Of a stretch of DNA of 29,445 bases, positions 6,823 to 15,082 are shown in pieces. The stretch is from UBA6136 sp039795615 (GTDB lineage Bacteria > Pseudomonadota > Gammaproteobacteria > Methylococcales > Methylococcaceae). The notes under the pieces are model-generated. The model made no database searches. It was not told the origin of the DNA and saw nothing but the letters and a program-made list of their open reading frames with translations. Position 1 is the stretch's first letter, and each line of letters starts with the position of its first letter. Both the position numbers and the translations under genes were made by a program. The stretch spans positions 1 through 29,445 of the forward strand of contig JBDKLO010000139.1 of assembly GCA_039795615.1 (NCBI GenBank), written 5' to 3'.

Positions 6823-7425
6823 ATGCCCGCCTACCCCCGCGAAGAAATCGAAGAAATGATCCGCCGCTGGCTTGAAGCCAATCGGGCCTCCGAAGATGCC
6901 GGCAACTGGATCAAGGCCCTTGGAAGCATGTACCGGGAAGATGCTGAATACAGCTGGAACATGGGACCCAATCGAGAGTTCATCGCAAGGGGTCGAAAGG
7001 AAATCGAAGATTGGGCTCTCGGCGCTCACATGGAAGGCTTTGAAAAATGGCGGTATCCCTACGACAAGCTCATCATCGACGAAGTACAGGGCGAAGTCAT
7101 TGGCATCTGGAGGCAGGTCGCCCCCGTCAAGCGGGATGATGGCACCGAATACGAAGTCGCTGGACTTGGAGGATCCTGGTTCCGCTACGGCGGTCACTAC
7201 CAGTGGGCCTGGCAGAAGGACTTTTTCGACTTAGGCAACGTCAAGGCCCTCTTCATGGAGCTGGCCGCCGATGGCAAGCTCGAACCCCCTGTCAAGCAGC
7301 GCCTGCGCCGATTGGCGTGGGGTCTCAAGCTCCCTGGTGTAGAAACACTCCATCAGGAAGCCGGCTTATGGCGAAAAACTCAGGGCATTCTGGCCATGCT
7401 GAGAATCGTGCTTTTCGGCCGGTAA
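6823..7425 (+). CDS. NTF2-like (SnoaL-fold) protein
   Basis: 200 residues from the ATG at 6823, which has AGGAAG six bases upstream (6811-6816); the upstream in-frame ATG at 6754 has none. The N-terminal 140 residues fit the NTF2/SnoaL cone fold: a leading helix EEIEEMIRRWLEANRASE, then YREDAEYSWNMGPN, a conserved GRKEIEDWALG, IGIWRQVAP and VAGLGGSWFRYGG. Similar proteins are widespread as nuclear transport factor 2 family proteins, some near oxidoreductases or steroid and terpene catabolism genes. Members are either small-molecule enzymes or binding proteins; no catalytic set can be assigned here. It ends 15 bases from the convergent S53 peptidase gene. Confidence 0.75.
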   Translation: MPAYPREEIEEMIRRWLEANRASEDAGNWIKALGSMYREDAEYSWNMGPNREFIARGRKEIEDWALGAHMEGFEKWRYPYDKLIIDEVQGEVIGIWRQVAPVKRDDGTEYEVAGLGGSWFRYGGHYQWAWQKDFFDLGNVKALFMELAADGKLEPPVKQRLRRLAWGLKLPGVETLHQEAGLWRKTQGILAMLRIVLFGR

Positions 7426-7440
7426 TTTCCCCCCATAGGC

Positions 7441-9633
7441 TCACTTGAATCGGGCCGTTACCACGCGGTTCGACGTCATTTTGAAACGACAGGTCAGTGC
7501 CTTGCCATGACAAGTCCCGCTCCACCCGAGGAACCGGTTTTCGGTTCCTGGCGTTGCGGTCAAGGTGACGAACGTGTTGCGCGTAAATCCCTGGAGACAA
7601 TAGCTTCCGCCGTCCCCGCAAGCTATACCCGCTGGATTGCTGGTGACCGTGCCTCCAACGGTGGGCACCGTGACTTTCAGGTTGCGGTTTACACCAGGAT
7701 AGGTCGGCTGAACCACCAGAATGGTTGAGTTGGCCGTTGCAGGTGCGAATTGCGAGTTCCCCGACTGGAGAGCCTGTACTACACATGACCCGGGATATTG
7801 CGCTGAGAGGACTGACGCGCTGACGCTGCAGATTTCAGAGGGCCCGGCACTGTAGGACACAGGAAGTCCTGAACTGGCTGTGGCACTCCCGGATAGATCC
7901 ACTGTGGCTTCCCAAGCTACCGTGGCAGGTAGTCCATTGAATGTGACCGTCTGGGCCCCTCGACTCAGCGCATTTATCAGGTTGTTCCCCTGAAAAGACC
8001 CCCAGCCCGTGGTGTTGTCGTAGCCGATCCCTGCCGGGTAGTAATTGTTATTCCCGATCGTGATGTCGTGAAAATTGGTTCCATAAGAAGCGGCATTGCC
8101 CATGTTGTAGATCGTCGGATTGGCAAAACCCAGTGCCTGTAGTCCATTCTGGGCCCGCATTTGGTTGACCAGTGCCGTGAAGCCCGCCCATAGGGGTGCG
8201 GCGGCACTGGTGCCCCCGATCACATGCCACTGCCCGTCCGTGTAAACAGCGAAACCGGTATTCGGGTCAGCATCCAGAGCTACGTCAGGCACATTCCGCA
8301 TTTGGCGCGATGCCGCCGTTGCGACGGAGGTCTGCCAGCTTGGGATCGTCCAGATACTGCTGACCCCGCCCCCGGTGGATCCACCGTTAGAATTCCAAAC
8401 GATTTCCGAGCCATAGTTTTGCCCCGACCCCAAATTCAATCGTGTTCCGCCAACGCCCGTAACATAGGGTTGTCCTGCAGGATCATCTACGCTGAGGACA
8501 GGGGTTCCATTGGGTGATTGGGCGTCATAGGCACCCGAATCCCCGCTTGCCGCATAAAAGGACTGTCCCTGGGCGGCCATTTGCATGAAAAACTGAGATT
8601 CAAGGCGAGCAAAACTTGGGCCCGTGTCGTATTCGCTTAAACCCCAGGATGAACTGACAGAACTCGCACGATTATCGCTGGCGATTCGGCTATAGACATC
8701 CAAGACCCCCCGGTCTGTGTTAGGTCCTTCGTAGACAAGAATTCGACTGGCTCCCGGGGCAATCGCGTTCATCAACTCAATATCCATACAAACTTCAACG
8801 GCACCATCACCCGCTGAACCATCGAATCCATCAACCAGAATAGTTTCAAGTGGCACCGGTCTCAGATTGAAATAACTGGTATAGGCCTGAATGTCCGATA
8901 CCCGAAAACCATCCATCTGAAACAGCGCCAAAGTCTGCCCCTGACCATTGGTCGAACCGCCAGGAAGGCTGTAAGCCGTCGCAATATCCTGGGGCGCAAG
9001 CCCTCCCCTTGGACCGGTCCCTGCCAAAAAAGGCTCAAGGCTAGTCCGAGGAGCGACTCTGCGAAGTAGGGGCTTTCGAACTTGAGCGTTCTGAAGCCCT
9101 GCAATATGAACAAGCCGATTCGCTACCTCTTGAGGGAGACTCGGCTCCTCGGCTGCTGAGAAAAAAGGACGATTTCGCCCCTTGTAGCGATTCATCCGAA
9201 TGTTCAGGGCTTTCTGAACCGTTGAGACATTTGCCTTCGCCCGAATCAGCACCCGATTGGATGAGGTGTTTACGACCTTGAAGCCCGCTTTCCTGAGGTG
9301 TTCAACCACCGCATTCACATCTTCCTTGGAAGGGCCGTAGGCCTCGGTAAACTGCGATGGGCTAAGAAACTGTCCAAATCGCGGACTCGACGGATCATGC
9401 AAATCATGAATCAGCACCTCAAGCTCCGCCTGTTTTCTGAGCGGGAGCCCAAACATCAAGTCGAGCGTATCAGCATCATCCATCGGCCCCAATAACCCCG
9501 CATCCCGCATCTGCGCTCTTGGGACATGGCCACCCAGTTCAACGTTGTGTCTGGGTGCAGCCAGGACATACCCGCTGAGCATGAGACATCCAAAGATGAA
9601 GAGGAAGCGGCGGACAGGATTTAAAAAAGACAT
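7441..9633 (-). CDS. Secreted S53 family (sedolisin) peptidase with C-terminal repeat domains
   Basis: 730 residues from the ATG at 9633 (GGAG eight bases upstream). It has a signal peptide (residues 1-25), then a pro-kumamolisin activation domain to about residue 180. The catalytic domain shows E280 and D284 in AVEVCMDIE, the oxyanion Asp365 in ASGDSGA, and the nucleophile Ser476 in GGTSAAAPLWAGF. Calcium ligands lie around HDI (523) and GYDNTTGWG (about 539). Sedolisins are serine-carboxyl endopeptidases active in acid, maturing after export. The last 170 residues are an Ig-like domain (QTVTFNGLPATV to FAPATANSTI) and a repeat of the GWSG type (GGTVTSNPAGIACG, FLGWSGTC, VTARF) with four cysteines, probably for substrate or surface attachment. 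It runs downstream of the ABC import operon with a 114 base gap and probably has its own promoter. Confidence 0.93.
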   Translation of the reverse strand: MSFLNPVRRFLFIFGCLMLSGYVLAAPRHNVELGGHVPRAQMRDAGLLGPMDDADTLDLMFGLPLRKQAELEVLIHDLHDPSSPRFGQFLSPSQFTEAYGPSKEDVNAVVEHLRKAGFKVVNTSSNRVLIRAKANVSTVQKALNIRMNRYKGRNRPFFSAAEEPSLPQEVANRLVHIAGLQNAQVRKPLLRRVAPRTSLEPFLAGTGPRGGLAPQDIATAYSLPGGSTNGQGQTLALFQMDGFRVSDIQAYTSYFNLRPVPLETILVDGFDGSAGDGAVEVCMDIELMNAIAPGASRILVYEGPNTDRGVLDVYSRIASDNRASSVSSSWGLSEYDTGPSFARLESQFFMQMAAQGQSFYAASGDSGAYDAQSPNGTPVLSVDDPAGQPYVTGVGGTRLNLGSGQNYGSEIVWNSNGGSTGGGVSSIWTIPSWQTSVATAASRQMRNVPDVALDADPNTGFAVYTDGQWHVIGGTSAAAPLWAGFTALVNQMRAQNGLQALGFANPTIYNMGNAASYGTNFHDITIGNNNYYPAGIGYDNTTGWGSFQGNNLINALSRGAQTVTFNGLPATVAWEATVDLSGSATASSGLPVSYSAGPSEICSVSASVLSAQYPGSCVVQALQSGNSQFAPATANSTILVVQPTYPGVNRNLKVTVPTVGGTVTSNPAGIACGDGGSYCLQGFTRNTFVTLTATPGTENRFLGWSGTCHGKALTCRFKMTSNRVVTARFK

Positions 9634-9747
9634 GAGGGTTGCTCCGGATGCGCCCGAGGGGATGCGCGAAGAATAAGGATTAAATGTGTGCAAATCCAAT
9701 GAAGAAACCTTATAGGCATTATTTTTTTGCCGAAACCTCAAAGATTC

Positions 9748-11439
9748 TCATCGAAGCAAACTCGCAAACTTTCGCCCCAACAAAAGCCCCAAGCCGATCA
9801 GGAGGGTCATCAGGAAGGCCATCGCCCAAACGCCAAGGGCTGCTGCCAGGGCTGGACCTTCGCCGATGGTCCCAGCCAAGGTATAGATCGCCTTGGTAAT
9901 CGGAAAATGAATCGTTCGCTGGGCCAGAATCATCGAGTCACTGACCTCGAGCATGGCAAAGGCAAAAGCAAGGACCCCCCCTGCAACCAACGAAGGGAGC
10001 GCCAACGGCAAGGTCACGCGCATGAAAGTGCGCCTTGGGCTCGCACCCAAATTTTCTGCCGCTTCCTCCAACACCGGACTGATTTGCATTAAGCCCGCCG
10101 ACATAGCCCGAACCACATAGGGAAGCCGCCGCATTGCGTAGGCCACCACCATCAGGAGGAAGGGGTCGCCATCGCTGACGAGGAAATCCAGTGGTTTCCC
10201 TTCTCGGGATAACGCAAGATAACCAAACGCAAGGACAATGCCAGGCACAGAAAGTGGCAGCATGACCAAACCATCGAGCAAGGATCGGCCCCGAATTCGG
10301 CTTCGCACCAAAACCCAGGCCACCGCTGACCCCAAAACCAGATCCAAAAGGGTAGAAGCGCCGGCATAACGCAGGCTGTTCGCGATGGAAGGCAGTGTCA
10401 GGTCATTGCCCAAAGCGGCTCTGAAGTGTTCAAGCGTCAAACTGGCGGGCAGAAAGGTGTCGTACCAGTCCCGACCCAGTGCAAGCAAAAGAACACCGAG
10501 ATGGGGGCCCAACGCCAGCAGTGTGATCACGAGAAAAATTCCCGTCATCCCCCAAGAGACCCGCCGATCAGGCACCTTCATGATCCGGCCTCTGACAGCG
10601 CGCCCGCCTCCTTCGCTCTGATCCCCCTTGAAAAAGAGTCGGCTGACGACGAAAAGGAGCGTTGTGACCAAAAGGAGCACCAGAACCAAGGCATAAGGGA
10701 ACGGGTTCCCACTGAGATCACGAATGGAATTGAAAATCTGGACTGAGGTCACGCGCTCAAAATCGAAGATCAGGGGAACGCCGAGTTCAGTAAAAGCCCA
10801 GATGAAGGTGATCGAAGCCCCGGCAAAAAGACCCGGTAGTGTCAATGGCAAGGTGATCCTGAGGAAACGTCTCCATGGTCCAGCCCCCAGACTGCTGGCA
10901 GCCTCCTCCAAGGCGGGATCCAGCTTTGAAAGGGTATTGGACAAGTTGATGTAGAGGATCGGATAAAGATGAAGGATGTTCATTACGACAATCCCGAGCA
11001 GACGTCCCTGCCCCAGCCAATCCGGAGGCGCATCAGATGCAATGAGCCCCAACGAATCCAGCAGGCTGTTGAGACTCCCGTGACGTCCAAGAATCATCTG
11101 GACGCCCAATGCCCCTACAAATGGCGGCAGCATCAGGGGGCTGAGTGCCAGGGCATGAAAGGCCTCCCTGCCCGGGAATCGATACCCGGTGTAGAGAAGG
11201 GCCAGAGGCATAGCCAGACTGATACAACCCAGGGTGGTCCAGACTGCGATCAGAAACGAATTCGTAAGGCCTTCCCGATAGAGGGGATTAATAAAGACCT
11301 CAGCCAGATACGCAAGGGTGATCTGCCCCTTGGGATCCAGAACGGCCGTTTCCAGTGTGACCCAGAGGGGCCAAAGGAAGAACACTGCAAAAAAGGCAAG
11401 TGTTCCGTACAAAACTGTCCTGGCGAAAAGAGACTTCAT
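9748..11439 (-). CDS. ABC importer permease, ferric-iron type (fused double permease)
   Basis: 563 residues with about 12 membrane spans in two homologous halves, as in FbpB/SfuB permeases of ferric-iron importers, where one polypeptide supplies both transmembrane domains. Each half carries the cytoplasmic EAA loop that docks the ATPase: EEAASSLGAGPWRRFLRITL and EEAAENLGASPRRTFMRVTL. The ATG at 11439 overlaps the stop of the binding-protein gene by four bases (ATGA). The substrate is assigned from the similarity of the set to Fe(III) importers, and other oxyanions or cations are possible. It is the last gene of the MoxR/DUF58/ABC operon. Confidence 0.88.
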   Translation of the reverse strand: MKSLFARTVLYGTLAFFAVFFLWPLWVTLETAVLDPKGQITLAYLAEVFINPLYREGLTNSFLIAVWTTLGCISLAMPLALLYTGYRFPGREAFHALALSPLMLPPFVGALGVQMILGRHGSLNSLLDSLGLIASDAPPDWLGQGRLLGIVVMNILHLYPILYINLSNTLSKLDPALEEAASSLGAGPWRRFLRITLPLTLPGLFAGASITFIWAFTELGVPLIFDFERVTSVQIFNSIRDLSGNPFPYALVLVLLLVTTLLFVVSRLFFKGDQSEGGGRAVRGRIMKVPDRRVSWGMTGIFLVITLLALGPHLGVLLLALGRDWYDTFLPASLTLEHFRAALGNDLTLPSIANSLRYAGASTLLDLVLGSAVAWVLVRSRIRGRSLLDGLVMLPLSVPGIVLAFGYLALSREGKPLDFLVSDGDPFLLMVVAYAMRRLPYVVRAMSAGLMQISPVLEEAAENLGASPRRTFMRVTLPLALPSLVAGGVLAFAFAMLEVSDSMILAQRTIHFPITKAIYTLAGTIGEGPALAAALGVWAMAFLMTLLIGLGLLLGRKFASLLR

Positions 11440-13112
11440 GGCGATCGACCTCCAAGCGCCAGTCGCTCGGCCTCAAGATAACGGTGCCTGAATCGCTGCC
11501 CCATCTCACGCGCCAATTCCATTTCACGGATCTTGTCTCGCTTTTTTAGAACAGGGACCAGGTTCTCGCGGACCTCGGTGAGGGTTAGGCCATCAAGGTC
11601 GTGAAAGGCACGCAGGGCATCAGGCGGCATTCCCGCTTGGGCAATCGCATGCCATGCGCGCGCCTGCTCCTCATGGGGATCCACGCAACTCACCCGAATC
11701 ACAAAACGTAAAGCCGGGAAAAGCACCTGAGTCCATTCAGGGTGATAGATAAACCCCGTCACGTCCGCATAGGGATCCGCGGTGGGATCGGCTGAAAGCC
11801 GTTTTTGCTCCTCACTGTAAAGATCCTTGCGCACAGGAAAACGCCGCAACGCAAACGACTTTGGACCTTGCGGTGAACCGGGCTTCATCGACCAGAGTCT
11901 CTGGCCCTCAGGCGAAAGCAGAAACTCGATGAACGCTGTTGCCAGTAAGGGATCCGGTGCGCCTCTGAGGAGGGCCACCGGGTCGACGCTCAAGGATGTG
12001 CCATTTTGAGGCGTCACATATCCAATGCGTGATTCGCCCCGATCGTCCCGAACATAATCCCTGAGGGTACGGCCGTAGGTATCGATCGCCATTCCGGCTG
12101 CGGCGTCGCCTCGCGCCACCTCAAGTCCGATCTTGCCGGCAGAATCCGTGAAATAGCGGGCATTCCCGGAAAGACGCTGAATCAAGCGCAGCCCCGATAA
12201 CCAGCCCTCCTCCATGGCATGGGCCTCGGCATTGAAGTCACCGACAGCGACTCGGCGCCGATAACTCTCAAGCATCTGTTGCTGCACCATTAGCTCAAAC
12301 GCTTTGGCAACCGATCCGCTCTTGGTGGGATCTGCAAGCGCCAAGTGTCCTGCAAGCCTCGGATTCCCGAGATCATTCCATTCGCCTGGAGCGGGAAGAT
12401 TGCCAAGTTCGCGATAGACATCACGGTTATAAATGATGCCAAAGCTCGCGAGCACGACGCCGACCCAGCGATCCTTGGCGTCCCGATATCGCTCACCGGC
12501 AAAAGATTCGGGTATTGTCGCTTCAGAGAACCATTCAGGATGTTTCTGGCGAATGGCGATGATGCCCGTTCCCGCTTCTGCTTGACCGGCAACCAGATAG
12601 CCGGCATCTGCCAACTGCTGAAAATCAGTGGCTCCCCCGCCGAAAATGACGTCAATCCCGATCCCCACGTTGGATTCGAGAAACTGTGATCGCGCTTTAT
12701 CCCCGACAACCGAGCCCTTGCCGGCAGAACCGCTACTGGCAAACGCGGAAGCAATCTCTGGCGACCAAGCCACTCCCTGGGTTTCGAGCAACTGCCTGAA
12801 AGCAGCCAGATACTCTGATTTCAGAAGCATGAAGATCTCGCTGGAGCCTCCGGGGATGCGCCAGTCGATATCAATCGTCTCCCCAGTTTTTTCCTTCCAG
12901 TAGCGGACAAAGGCGCCCCCAATCTCCGCGCGTACCCGCTGATCATGAGGGGACACGATGACAAGGCGACGATCCGAAGCCATCAGGCTGCGGGGATCTC
13001 CCGTCCGCAATAGGAAGGGACCTGAGAGAATCAGGACGACTGCAAAGAGGTAAAGGAGCCCCTTGGCCAAAGGACTCCAGGATTTTTCAGTATGGGAGGA
13101 CAAGGCGCTCAT
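11436..13112 (-). CDS. Membrane-anchored ABC substrate-binding protein with C-terminal extension
   Basis: 558 residues from the ATG at 13112, seven bases after the stop of the ATPase gene. In place of a cleaved signal or lipobox it has an N-terminal membrane helix (about residues 16-35). The solute-binding core shows VIVSPHDQRVRAEIGGAF, IDVIFGGGATDFQQL, GVVLASFGIIYNRDVY, ADPTKSGSVAKAF and LLSPEGQRLW, as in ferric-iron and related group binding proteins. The core is followed by about 125 extra residues, ending in a charged helical tail (KKRDKIREMELAREMG) not usual for periplasmic binding proteins, which are commonly near 340 residues. The ligand is unknown; Fe(III) is the default for the family. 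Confidence 0.8.
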   Translation of the reverse strand: MSALSSHTEKSWSPLAKGLLYLFAVVLILSGPFLLRTGDPRSLMASDRRLVIVSPHDQRVRAEIGGAFVRYWKEKTGETIDIDWRIPGGSSEIFMLLKSEYLAAFRQLLETQGVAWSPEIASAFASSGSAGKGSVVGDKARSQFLESNVGIGIDVIFGGGATDFQQLADAGYLVAGQAEAGTGIIAIRQKHPEWFSEATIPESFAGERYRDAKDRWVGVVLASFGIIYNRDVYRELGNLPAPGEWNDLGNPRLAGHLALADPTKSGSVAKAFELMVQQQMLESYRRRVAVGDFNAEAHAMEEGWLSGLRLIQRLSGNARYFTDSAGKIGLEVARGDAAAGMAIDTYGRTLRDYVRDDRGESRIGYVTPQNGTSLSVDPVALLRGAPDPLLATAFIEFLLSPEGQRLWSMKPGSPQGPKSFALRRFPVRKDLYSEEQKRLSADPTADPYADVTGFIYHPEWTQVLFPALRFVIRVSCVDPHEEQARAWHAIAQAGMPPDALRAFHDLDGLTLTEVRENLVPVLKKRDKIREMELAREMGQRFRHRYLEAERLALGGRSP

Positions 13113-13119
13113 GATCTTC

Positions 13120-14202
13120 TCACGAGGAAAGCAAGACCAAGTCCTCTCGCGCAACCCAGAGGTTTAACGTCTCACCGGAGGCATAGAGGGGGCCTGAAGG
13201 ATTCAACAACAGGATCTTGAATTCAATCCCACCGGCAACCTTGATCCGATAGCTGACCGTGGGTCCCTGATAGGAGGAAGAAACAACCACACCGACAAAG
13301 CGCTGAACCCCTGCAGGAGGCGTATCCAACCGGAAGGCTTCAGGCCGAATCGAAAGCAACAGCGTTTGATCCGGTGAAGGTGGCTGTCCGAAATGTTCCG
13401 GGACCGCAACATCCATATCGCCCCCCGCCCATCCGACCCTGAGCGCCATGGCATCTTGACCCAGACCCAGAATCTTCACGGACAGGAGATTAGTCTCCCC
13501 CATAAATTCTGCCACCCGGCGTTCAGAAGGACGCCGGTAAACCTCATCGGGAGTTCCCACCTGAAGCACACGCCCCTGCCCCATGACGGCCAGCCGGTCA
13601 GCCATAGATAACGCCTCTTCCTGATCATGCGTCACGTAGACGGCGGTCAGTCGGTGGGCTTTGCAGATTCTCCGAATTTCCTCGCGCATCCCCTGTCTGA
13701 GCCGGGCATCCAGGTTGGAAAGGGGTTCATCCAGCAAAAGGCATTGAGGACGGACCACCAGGGCGCGGGCGAGGGCCACACGCTGCTGCTGACCGCCGGA
13801 GAGCTCCCCGATCTTTCGCTCCTCAAACCCCTCCAGCTGAACCAACCGGAGGGCCTCCAAAACCTGACCCGGGATCTCCCTTTGGGCCACGCCCTGCTCT
13901 TCAAGCCCGAATGCAACATTAGATGCAACGCTCATGTGCGGCCAAAGTGCATAACTTTGGAACATCATCGCGGTTTGGCGACGATGGGGAGGAATGTCGT
14001 TTACAGGTTTGGAGTCAAACAGAATGGTCCCGCTTTCCGGTCTCAAAAATCCTGCAATGTGGCGCAATAAGGTGGTTTTCCCGCAACCACTCGGCCCGAC
14101 GAGAAAGAAAAGTTCTCCCTCTTCGATGCGAAGGGAAACGTGATCCAGTGCGATCTGATCATCGTATCGGGCTACCAGGTTTTCGATCTGGATACTGGGC
14201 AT
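13120..14202 (-). CDS. ABC importer ATPase, ferric-iron/spermidine type
   Basis: 360 residues. Walker A is GPSGCGKTT (36-44), the Q-loop Gln82 is in MMFQSYALWPH, the signature is LSGGQQQRVALARAL (134 on), Walker B is LLLDEPLSNLDARLR with D158 and E159, and the switch His is in VYVTHDQEEALSMADRL. The C-terminal 110 residues are a TOBE-type regulatory domain, as in FbpC, PotA and CysA. It powers the permease encoded two genes downstream. Its start lies 34 bases after the DUF58 gene. The family uses similar ATPases for iron, polyamine, sulfate and sugar uptake, so specificity comes from the binding protein. Confidence 0.92.
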   Translation of the reverse strand: MPSIQIENLVARYDDQIALDHVSLRIEEGELFFLVGPSGCGKTTLLRHIAGFLRPESGTILFDSKPVNDIPPHRRQTAMMFQSYALWPHMSVASNVAFGLEEQGVAQREIPGQVLEALRLVQLEGFEERKIGELSGGQQQRVALARALVVRPQCLLLDEPLSNLDARLRQGMREEIRRICKAHRLTAVYVTHDQEEALSMADRLAVMGQGRVLQVGTPDEVYRRPSERRVAEFMGETNLLSVKILGLGQDAMALRVGWAGGDMDVAVPEHFGQPPSPDQTLLLSIRPEAFRLDTPPAGVQRFVGVVVSSSYQGPTVSYRIKVAGGIEFKILLLNPSGPLYASGETLNLWVAREDLVLLSS

Positions 14203-14236
14203 GTTGTCCCCTCAAACTGTGGATCACATCCGAAAG

Positions 14237-15082
14237 CTACCGACCCATCATGAAATAACGGGTCAACCGATCCGGTGAAAAGTCTTCGGTCATCAATAGC
14301 GGGCCCCGCCCGAAGGGAGAGAGAAGATCCTCGAGCTCAGACTTCCGGGTTTCAAAACGCACCCTGAACTGTTCCTTAAGGCTGGGACGCATGAAAAGTC
14401 GACGTCTTCTGCCGGTTTCGGGATCCTCAATCACCACAAGACCAAAGTCTGGAAGCGCCGCGAACTCCGATGGATCCCAGATCACTACGGGGACCACATC
14501 ATGCCTCGACAACTGGCGCATGAGCTCTGCAAGTTCCGAAAGAGGCTGATGAAAGTCAGAGATCAGGAAAACCAGACTTCGAGAACGCCCCAGACGGCTC
14601 GCCGCATCCACCAGCCCCGCCATTCCGCCCCCTTGACGGGGATGATGCCGTATTTTTGTGAAAAGTTCGGGTACGCCACCCTTGTAAATGCGGCAAGGCA
14701 GGCTCAATCCCTCAATCAGATGGGCATCAGCCGCCTGAAATCCGAAACGGTCCCCCTCCCGGTAGGCAGACCAGGCAATCGATGCCACCAGACGGGCTAC
14801 TGTTTCGCGCTTATCGCGAAGCCCCAGATAGCCCATGGAGCCCGAGAGGTCGGCAATCACCTGAACCTGAATGCTGCTTCTTTGACGAAAGGAACGCACC
14901 ATCCATTGGCCCAGGGGATTCTGGAGGCTGGCCCTTACATCGATATGGCGAGGCTGAGGATTGGCCATGAGGCTGACCAGCCCCGCGAACTCGTCGGTTC
15001 CACCCTGAAGCGCACTGGCATGGGCCCCAGGATGGGCGCTGATGGCGCGCCAGGGAATGCTGTAAAAAAAGTCCTCGGTCAA
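14237..15082 (-). CDS. DUF58 / von Willebrand A domain protein
   Basis: 281 residues with no membrane span. The N-terminal part holds HPGAHASALQGGTDEF and the DVRASLQNPLGQWMVRSFRQ stretch typical of DUF58. It is followed by a vWA-like domain with an intact metal-ion site VIADLSGSMGY (D78-x-S80-x-S82) and FLISDFHQP. DUF58 proteins usually sit beside MoxR ATPases and are thought to act with them as chaperone-like or metal-insertion partners. The ATG overlaps the MoxR stop by four bases. Typical companions of such pairs (BatA/BatB, transglutaminase) are absent; an ABC importer follows instead. Confidence 0.85.
   Translation of the reverse strand: MTEDFFYSIPWRAISAHPGAHASALQGGTDEFAGLVSLMANPQPRHIDVRASLQNPLGQWMVRSFRQRSSIQVQVIADLSGSMGYLGLRDKRETVARLVASIAWSAYREGDRFGFQAADAHLIEGLSLPCRIYKGGVPELFTKIRHHPRQGGGMAGLVDAASRLGRSRSLVFLISDFHQPLSELAELMRQLSRHDVVPVVIWDPSEFAALPDFGLVVIEDPETGRRRRLFMRPSLKEQFRVRFETRKSELEDLLSPFGRGPLLMTEDFSPDRLTRYFMMGR

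Noticed and set aside
12290..12754. 154-codon minus-strand open frame inside the binding-protein gene
   Set aside because: It is an out-of-frame overlap with the conserved binding-protein core and has no domain features.
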